Positions 56,360 through 64,000 of a stretch of 64,000 nucleotides of DNA are shown piece after piece; position 1 is the first letter of the stretch, and each line of letters starts with the position of its first letter. The stretch lies in contig NC_079474.1 of assembly GCF_026230105.1 (NCBI RefSeq), positions 42,112,294 through 42,176,293 on the forward strand. The letters run 5' to 3'. Position numbers and translations under genes: made by a program. The notes below the pieces were generated by a model. It was not told the origin of the DNA, did not search any database, and saw only the letters and a list, made by a program, of their open reading frames with translations. This DNA comes from Diorhabda sublineata. Taxonomy: Eukaryota > Arthropoda > Insecta > Coleoptera > Chrysomelidae.

Positions 56360-59300
56360 ATTAATCAAGTCAGTAGCAATAAAAACCTTAATTTTCTTCA
56401 ATAAATTGCATTAAAATAATTGAGCGTATTAAAAATTTCTTTTAGGTAAGTCGTAAAAACTTCTGTAATAAAATTATTAGGTTGTTAAATTCATTGAAAT
56501 TATCCTTTTTTCCAACGAGTTTCCAACACTGACGGCAACTTTTTTCTAGTTTTTTACTCATTTTTTTCCACTAGAATGCTGTTGCTACTTGAAAAATATC
56601 TACGTCATCATATTGGAGGTTTATAGAACTTAAAAAAAGTCCTGCCACATTAAGAGAGGCTTTAGATATATAAAAATAAGGAAAAGAAATATCGCATTTG
56701 TTAGAATTATAGAATTTTTGAACAAATACATATGGTAGTGAAAATTAGAACCTTGTCATTTTCTGAGTAGGTAGAGAATAGAAGATCCAAAACTGTGGTG
56801 AATTATGTGACTATCTAAACTATATAATTCAATAATTTATATTATATTTCATTATTCAGTTTTCTCAAAGACTAATTAGCTACCGTCGCTTTTAGGTATC
56901 ATGCTTTAAGATATAAAACATGGAGTAGGTAATGATCGTAGATTGGTATTGGTATACAGCTTTTGCTGTACTTTATAAAAAAGAAGAGGGAAAAATGATT
57001 TTTTTGAATTTTATCATGAAGACGCTTGTAGGTAACTTTTCATTGCACGAACTGTTTGGAGGGGACGCGCGAAAGTGCTTTTTATGGAGAAGGCGCATAA
57101 CGCTTACGTTTGAGCCTGCAACGTTGTATGCCTGACCTTGTTAATAGTAATTAAAAATGACATTTTTATTGGAAATTGTAATATCATTGAGTTCAGTTCT
57201 AAAACTAAGTAGACTGAAAGTTCAGAGATTGAATCCGGGTTACTTTTAGTAATTGAGAACCTTTTTTAAAAATAGCTTAAATGGTTGTGAGAATCGCATC
57301 CAAATAAAAAATAAAGAACGTTCGAAATATGTAAAGATTATTATAAATTTAGTGGTCTACATACATTGCGGATGGTAGCTGCCGTTTTGGGCTCAGGGGA
57401 TTCATCTTTTGCAGTGAATCACTCCGTTTAGAGTTTTCTTGTTTCTCCAACCTGTTATAGCTTCTTGCTCGTTCCCTTCACTATCCTTTTTCACTTCTCC
57501 CTATCCTCCACGACTTGTCTCCAGTACCTCACCCCCACCGGTGCAATATCCTGCATTGTTCCCAGCGTGCTTTGGATCGACCGCTTGGACGTACTATGGC
57601 TGGCTTCAACTCTGGATTTTCCGTATCGGATGTAGAGATGATTATTATGAATTCAATTTTTCTTGTCAAATAATTTGTTTTATGACACATTTTTTAGCAA
57701 CTTTTCTAGGTGCTTAGTCTCGTACAAAGTTTTGAATAATACATTTTTGTGTTAGTCGTTAAGCTTAAAACAACTAAATACTATTGATATCTTATTTAAT
57801 GAATCGTCTAGTTAACAAATAACTCCCTATTTTAAAGTTTATGTGGAAATCTGTATTGCTAGAGAATTCTATACAATAAAACCTTGTTTCTCCCTGAGAA
57901 GAAGTCATTATCACCTCCTCACTTCCCACAAACATAATAATTAGTTCTAATTTTCCCTACGTTAACATTTCCAGAACATTTATATTTCTCTGCTACGATA
58001 TATCTTATACCGTTCTACCCAATTACTTATCGGGAGTGATATTACAGATATCTTGAAGTTGAAATATCAACTTAAAGAACAGATACTTTAGGTTACCGTC
58101 AATTGATACAACAGCTTTGCTCAAACCCATCAAAAAACCATTCTTGGTACGGCGACGATTCTGCGCAATAGAAAGTGTTACCGTTATACGAACGATTCTG
58201 TTTTGTTGTTCCAACCGACTTCTCGTTTGTGAAGCGTCTCCGAACGGTCTTCTCGATACTTATTCAATAGCAAGTAGTGTTACCAGAATCATGCATAGCC
58301 GGAAATTGCGCAGAAAATATCATTTACACGCTTACAGAAACCGTTCCAAGAACGGTCCAGCTTAGCAAGTTGTAAAAAACCTTAATTATTACATCTTGTG
58401 TGAGGATTGTACTGCGTTGCATTAAAAATGTTGGAATTTTTCTATAGTACTCCGGGAATGTCCATATTCAAAGCAACGTGGTTGAACCCTTTCATCTGAC
58501 CATTTGAACCAAAATGTAAATAAAGTTGTGATTTTGAGTTTCTACAATTTCTCTTAGCGAAAGTTCGAAATCTCTCAAGCCAATATACAATTACCTTGTG
58601 TTGACGCGGGTATTGGGTATGGCAATGTTCAGAAGGAAAGTTTTAATGAGAAATTTGCAAAATTTACCGATAATTACTATTTAATGTAACAGAAGAAATA
58701 AACTACCAGTTATATTTCATTCAAATTTTAATCACTTTTTTTTTATTTCAATAAATTTTCTTTTTAAAGCAATATAAAATTTTAAGAAACGAAACTTATT
58801 ATTAATTTGCATATGTACAAGTGCCAAGAACAGTTTCTAGTAGAAGCACTTTTTTTCTCATATTTTTTGATTCAACAGATGATAAAAAACTAAATTTAGA
58901 AAACGTTTATTTATGTTAAAATGATAATAGGTAATGTGCAAAGGTGAGCTTTTAAAAAATGAACTAAGGGCAGTAGCGACTCGTGGTAATAAATTTTAAG
59001 TATTCTACAAAGTTTCCAAAAAAAATACGTTTGTTGTTGAAGTTTTGTCATCTTGTGTCAAATTTTTCTTGAATTTATAGACTTACGTGCTGAAATGAGA
59101 TGGATTGTGAAAACGGTTTCCATACAAAAAAAATATAAATCACGGAGCACTACTCTACATCTTTATCGAGGTCTTCACTATATTTTACTACCGAGGATGA
59201 CTCATAAGTAATGTCGGTTTTCATATGTGAAAATTCCTACGCCTTAATTTAAATATCTCGTACCTTGTTAAGACTAGTCTCCAATTCTATGAAGAGTATT

Positions 59301-59400
59301 TTAGTTCTTTCTCATCATTCTCTTTTTGTTTATTGACGACGCAGTACGGTTTATAATAAATAGTATGTAGTACTATAAATATGAACTTCGTGTATTGTTA
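56360..59400. other. No recognised gene
   Basis: AT-rich apart from a C/T-rich piece at 57430-57640 with a 92-codon frame of unknown nature. Frames at 58117-58365 are basic and vaguely transposase-like (SVTRIMHSRKLRRKYHLHAY) but not secure. If the candidate initiator exon is real, this is intron. Confidence 0.35.
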
Positions 59401-59401
59401 A

Positions 59402-59967
59402 GTTTTGTAAAATTGAAGGGGAAGACACAGTTAATGAGATAACGGCACAGTTTTAGTTTAATTATGAAAATTTGATGCTTGAGGATCGTTTGCGATCAGG
59501 TTGTCCATCTGCGTGAGATATTGAGATTAGAAGGGCAGCACCAGAAAACCATCCTAGTCCCAACACTCGCCGATTATCGGATCCTCTGGAACCTTCTAAA
59601 GATACCATACATCGTTATTGAAAATTATTAAGTAAGATCTATTCAAGTACTCGACTAGTGCCATATGAATAATTCAAGTAAAACGTCGATTGGAGCTGTG
59701 TAAACAGCTTCTTGTCCTGTCGAAAGATGATCGTTTTATTAGACGCATTATTATTTGCTATGGAAAATGGATTTATCTGAACAACCCAAATATGTAAAAT
59801 CAGTGGTTAGACGATGAAAAATTACCAGAACCCGTCACAGAGATGTCAAATCTAGCGGAAAGTCTTGTTGTGTGTCTGATGGAATTATGAAGGCTTATTG
59901 TACTTCGAAATCATTCCAGATAGTCGAGCTATCAATACCGGAGTATATAATGGACAGCTGTCGCGAT
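59402..59967 (+). pseudogene. Mariner-like transposase remnant (family C), host of a nested mariner
   Basis: Plus-strand blocks: LMLEDRLRSGCPSA ('..LEDEPRSGRPS'), NTRRLSDPLEPSKDTIHRY ('..T.RELS..L.VSK.TVHR.L', near 59562-59620), STRLVPYE ('..LVPHEL'), LLVLSKDDRFI-like then ICYGKWIYLNNPN (where TCDEKWI.YNN is usual; the catalytic Asp is replaced by Tyr), NQWLDDEKLPEPV ('.QWLD.....P.P'), FEIIPDSRAINTGVYNGQLS and RLYE-like at the end. It is cut at 59967 by a family A mariner and does not obviously resume after it. Clearly older than its guest. Confidence 0.65.
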
Positions 59968-59969
59968 TA

Positions 59970-61036
59970 TACGAGGATGTATTGATATCTAGTTAGCCTA
60001 GACCAGTTCCATGAATAAACAAAATATTGCGTTACCATCGCAACGAACAATAACTTAGTAGAAGTGTCAGTGTAAAGTTTGACGTCAAAAAAGTAAACCA
60101 GAGTTTCGCAATAAATTAAAAGAAAAAAGATGAAGATGATGACCGATCGGAAAGGCCAGTTTCTGTGTTGTCCCCGATGCAGTTCATGACATGATTTTAT
60201 CAGACTGTCGAATTGGGCTAAATCGAATGTCTGAAGCACTGAATATTTCATACGAACGCGTTCATCATATTGTTCACGTCAATTTGGACACGAGAAAATG
60301 CGAAACGGATCCCCAAATGTTTGAATGTTGACCAGAAGCGTGCAAGGGTAGAAGTATCGCGTTCGATCTATGCTCGATTTGAAAACGAGGTAGACCTCTT
60401 AAACCGAATTGTTAATATGGATGAGACTTGGGTACATTTCTACGATCCAGAAACAAAGCAACAATCGATGGAATTGCGACACTCCCAAGTTTCGTGTCCA
60501 AAAGTCTGCTGGAAAAGTTTTTGCTTCAGTTTTTTTTGGATTGCGATGGAGTAATCATTATTGATTTTTTGGATAAGGCTAGAACAATAACTAGAGATTA
60601 CTATTCGACATGACTGACCACTCTATTAAAGAGAAAAAACGCGGGAAGCTATCCAAAGGTGTGTTTTTGCAGGACAATGCCCCTGCACACAAATCTCATG
60701 TTGCCATGCAAAAAATTCTTGATTTAGTGTTTGAATTACTAGAACACCCCCCTTATTCACCAGATCTGGCTCCCTCCGACTACCATCTCTTTCCTCAACT
60801 GAAAAAAAGTTTAAAAAGTCGTAACTTTTCTTTCAACGAGGAGGTAATAAAAGCTGTGAGGTCTGGTTTGCAGAGCAAGAAGAAACATTTTTTTTTGAAA
60901 GGTCTAGAGACGTTGCAGGTTCGCTGTAATAAATGTATCCAATTAAAAGGAGAATATGTTGAGTGATAAAGTATTTTGACATTGAAAATTTGTTTGGTTC
61001 TATAGTAGGATAAGAATTTTTCAATATATCCTCGTA
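59970..61036 (+). mobile_element. Mariner element, family A copy 3, with both ends
   Basis: TACGAGGATGTATTGATATC at the left and its inverse form TACGAGGATATATTGAAAAA at the right, flanked by TA duplications (59968-59969 and 61037-61038). The transposase lacks its N-terminal helix-turn-helix: the ATG is fused almost directly to the GRPVS segment. After that it is the best preserved copy: ILSDCRIGLNRMSEALNISY, NMDETWVHFYDPETKQQS, KVCWKSFCFSFFWIAME frame change, VFLQDNAPAHKSHVAMQ, HPPYSPDLAPSDYHLFPQ (D,D34D spacing conserved), and the C-terminus LETLQVRCNKCIQLKGEYVE followed by a stop at 60964. A few frameshifts remain. Confidence 0.92.
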
Positions 61037-61039
61037 TAA

Positions 61040-61525
61040 GGTTTAATAAGAAAAATATCCAGATTGATGTAAACCATATATTGTGAAAATTACAGCATTT
61101 AGTCTGGATCGCTATTTATTCAAATCCAGTGCCGAATTCTTATGTGGGGGAAATTTGAATTATGAAAATTGAGTGCGACAAGTTTTTGCTCCTAAGCCCA
61201 AAGAATGTTTTTATCAAGGATTCGACGGAAGAGAACCTTGGGTTGCTGATGATTTACAATATCTCTTGGTGTTTATTAAATTAAAAACAAACATCACACA
61301 ACCTCTATTATACTATATTGTTATTCAGTTCAAATTATTATTATTAGTATTTATTAACTGGACAAGTTCAACCATGGAGGGGTGTGGTGAACCATCTTTT
61401 AGCCAAATGTGTGAAAAACAGATTGAACTATTACCGATAAAAAATAGTCAGAGAATAACAGGCAGGAAAAAGCAACAACGGATCAGATATTTACCATTAA
61501 GACGATAATGGATAAAAGCCCTAAG
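61040..61525. other. No recognised feature
   Basis: Includes a 111-codon frame (61173-61508) ending in basic residues (GRKKQQRIRYLPLRR), without an identifiable domain. Confidence 0.3.
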
Positions 61526-61529
61526 CAAA

Positions 61530-62010
61530 ATGTAAAATTACATATTTATAGATGTTAAACAGGCTTATGACACAATAAAAAAAATAAAACGTATATTTTA
61601 TAGAATATCTTAAGAATTAAAACAAAAAGAAAATATTAACGGCTTGAAATCTAGTGTTGTAAAAAATTGTACAAGATAGCAAGATACAAATAACGGGCTT
61701 TCTTATCGCCATAATTAATCTTCAACTTTTCACTTCTTTGTATGTTTTCATGATAAATCGTCTTGATTTTGAGTCTCTTCTGATAGAAAATAAGTTCCAA
61801 GAAATAGGTAAAAAATGACGTTTAGACCCATTTCGTTCTTTTGATAATTGTAAGTATTTACAGATTATTTAGCTTTCGTAAACAGAATAGAGAGAAAAGG
61901 AAAGAGATGCTGGAAAATATAATTGCCAAAAACGAAAAAGGAGAACAAAAATTGCTTAGAACAAGAAGAGGGAGGCCAAAAAAATGGTTGGATGTAGAGT
62001 TGTAAGATAA
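61530..62010 (+). pseudogene. LINE polymerase fragments (domain A and C-terminal tail)
   Basis: NYIFIDVKQAYDTIKK (near 61538-61583) matches RT domain A ('FIDFKQAYDSI.R'), with the catalytic Asp in FID kept. Further on, AKNEKGEQKLLRTRRGRPKK then WLDVEL (near 61924-62002) matches the C-terminal 'RGRPK.RWLD.V..D' block. The central RT and thumb are deleted or unrecognisable in between. Same type of internal deletion as at 5.4 kb. Confidence 0.6.
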
Positions 62011-62014
62011 TTGA

Positions 62015-64000
62015 TACGTTGACACGAGCTAGTCCGTAATCGTAAACTGCAGAGGAAAATTGTAAAAACAATTGAACATCGATAAAGAAAGGATAATAAG
62101 TTATGGATCTCATAGACCTACAGTACTGTAAATATATATAGTTTTGTTGATAAATCATCTGAATATTAGATCTCCTTTAATTGAAATTTCGTTTCTTACA
62201 TTGACAGTAAAATGAGGTTGTGCTCCAAATAAGCTTCGCCAGTTATCCAGTTTTTAGTTGAGTTTTTTTTCGAAAGTGAACATTCCGACATAAAATAAGT
62301 CGACAGAATTTCACTCGCTAAAGGTAACTCCTCTTGCACTTTTAGGGAATGATATGGATGGAATGAATTAGGTCTAATAGTTCGCTGTACAGATGATCAC
62401 TTTGTGAATGATACAAACAAAATAAGTTTTCTTCATCCTTTATAAAGAATATTCTCGATTAACACTGAAAAACTTTCCTATTTGACGAGCCCTTCTTCCA
62501 ATATTAGAAAATGTTTATTTTCAAATTTTTTTGGCTGAACTTTGAGGCCCAATATCTACTCAAGGATGCAACTTGGTATAAAGGTAAACTATCCCAAATC
62601 GTCATATTTTTGGCTCTCATAAAAGCCTCTACTTTGTCGAGTGTCTTATGCGGAACACCCCGTTTATATAATTCAAATATATACTCAATACATTATGCCT
62701 TGTCAGTGACACCTTCTAAATAACAGAGAAATGTACTTTAGATAATTGATTGAACTAAAAAACTTTCATATTCATTAAGTAATTAAAAGGTCCTAGTAAA
62801 TGTATTGGTATAATGTACCATTCTTTGAATTACGTCACTGGCGTATTTGAAACCAACGATTTCATTTAATAGAGAAGTTGATTCATTATCATTTTTTGTA
62901 CGGACCTATTAAAACATCTGAATGATTATAAATGTTATGTTTAAAATCATTAGATAAAATGGAAAAAATCCTCGAAAGAAAACTACCCATAGATTATATA
63001 GGTGAAAATGAGTTTTGAATCCAAGTTCTAATTATCTAGATCTAATGAAAGGAAATAGTATATCATTTAACGAACGAAGAAACTTAGCGAAACCCCACGA
63101 AATTTATTTTCTATCAATTTGTGTTCTCTACACCTGTTTTTATAAATATTTGCCTTCAATGTTACGCAAAATGGAAACTTATTCGTGAATTTCACGCCTT
63201 TCGTTTTATCATCGCTTGGTTTTATATTATTTTTGGGTTTGCATATTTTTTAAACGAAAATCTTCATTTTTCTGGAAACATGGTTTACATCAATTGACTT
63301 AGATGGGACTTAGATGAGAATCTCTTTTGAGTATTGGTAGTTAGAATTGCTCATATCCCGTCAGATATTAAATAAAATACTAAACGTGGATCAAAACATG
63401 TTAAGTTACTAGGATTGGTCCCTCAGTTTCATCGATGACTTTAAAAACCAACCGGCAGGTGAAGTGAGATTATATTTAATATTTTTGTGCAATTTTTTTT
63501 TATTGGGCTTATAAGAATAGGGAATGTATGTGAAGAAGGCTAGAACTTTTCAATATAAATCACCCCCTCATTTTATTCATCTAATGTTTAATTTAAATAT
63601 ACAAATCGTATTCAATTCATCATATATGTTCATAGGAAAATATACATTAATCTATTAAAGTTCACTATCAGAACTGTTTCAAATTCAAGAAATGTGGCTA
63701 CAAAATTCTACAAACAAAACTTCAAAGGACCATTTTTGTGTTCTTCAAGTAAACGAATTTTGTATTGGATTCAGAAGTGGTCACCTGTTGTAATCTCTTT
63801 ATATTGACCTTGATAACATTATATCATATTTCAGTGAAAGCATTCTATGGCTCCTGTAACTTAGCTACAGCTAACAACAAAACAGGTCCTGAAACTAAAC
63901 TGACGGATGCGTTTAGCCCATTTCTGTTTCAGCTAGTTGGTTGCTACTTAAATTTTATCATATAGATAGAAATAAAAACAAATATTTGTATTTGGATATA
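62015..64000. other. No recognised feature
   Basis: AT-rich to the end of the window. Nothing assignable. Confidence 0.4.

Larger units (their letters stand above)
54400..56360 (+). promoter_or_regulatory. CpG-rich, candidate host-gene 5' region
   Basis: The only extended stretch with many CpG dinucleotides and balanced base composition (54500-55430 and again 55980-56200). It holds two candidate exons bounded by plausible splice sites (55500-55733 and 56299-56317) and a C/T-rich segment before the second. TCAGTT at 56119-56124 resembles an arthropod initiator, but I see no TATA box or matching downstream element. A locally duplicated module (54883 and 55279) is included. Interpretation as promoter plus 5' exons is inference; it could also be an unclassified GC-rich repeat. 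Confidence 0.3.

Noticed and set aside
57439..57717. 92-codon frame with signal-peptide-like start and Pro/Ser-rich middle
   Set aside because: Driven by C/T-rich composition; no motif, no splice or promoter support, no conserved Cys pattern.
58023..58365. Overlapping frames with a basic, transposase-like helix (SVTRIMHSRKLRRKYHLHAY)
   Set aside because: Vaguely like the HTH before the LHPDDP block of the 18.3-kb family, but the preceding residues do not fit and no catalytic block follows.

Overview
The window reads as non-coding DNA from an animal nuclear genome, most likely an insect. It is strongly AT-rich, every frame is short and broken, and splice-donor-like GTAAGT/GTGAGT sites follow candidate exons. 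The mobile elements are those typical of arthropods: mariner, Tc1, hAT, THAP-type, Harbinger-type MITE, Crypton-like, Jockey/RTE-like LINEs and Penelope-like. A beetle is a reasonable guess from the mixture, but nothing in the sequence fixes the order. I saw no rRNA, convincing tRNA, CRISPR array or bacterial operon, and no intact host protein gene. Almost everything recognisable is a decayed transposable element.

Layout. 1-10 kb: LINE reverse-transcriptase remnants (1.9 and 5.4 kb), a Harbinger-type MITE with TAA target duplication (2.38-2.68 kb), Tc1 and mariner scraps, a hammerhead-ribozyme-like motif (6.57-6.63 kb), a hAT scrap (7.24 kb) and a mariner with both ends (8.30-9.45 kb). 10-16.3 kb: several minus-strand LINE pieces. 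One, at 12.0-13.7 kb, is split by an ~800 bp insert holding a THAP-domain first exon on the plus strand facing a YqaJ-protein-like first exon on the minus strand. 18-32 kb: DDE transposase remnants, LINE tails, a hAT fragment, a truncated mariner (28.5-29.4 kb), and two related inverted-repeat loci (20.4 and 30.5 kb), the second with a hammerhead-like motif. 32-38 kb: Jockey-like and other LINEs, a mellifera-type mariner deletion derivative (36.3-37.0 kb) and a Penelope-like reverse transcriptase directly after it.

38-50 kb: a GC-richer unassigned block (38.4-39.3 kb), a long degenerate LINE (43.9-45.3 kb), an irritans-like mariner remnant, a second copy of the deleted mellifera-type mariner (46.5-47.3 kb) and another mariner remnant (48.1 kb). 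49.8-50.8 kb holds a Crypton-like tyrosine recombinase pseudogene. 52-54 kb: a LINE tail and a mariner/LINE junction. 54.4-56.4 kb is the only stretch that looks like host gene territory: CpG-rich, with two candidate exons. 59.4-61.0 kb: a mariner inserted into an older, different mariner. 61.5-62.0 kb: a last LINE fragment.

There is no working pathway here. The genes relate as insertion layers: mariner in mariner, a THAP element in a LINE, and non-autonomous derivatives of larger elements. The points most worth following are the two-gene THAP/YqaJ-like mini-element and the hammerhead-like motifs.
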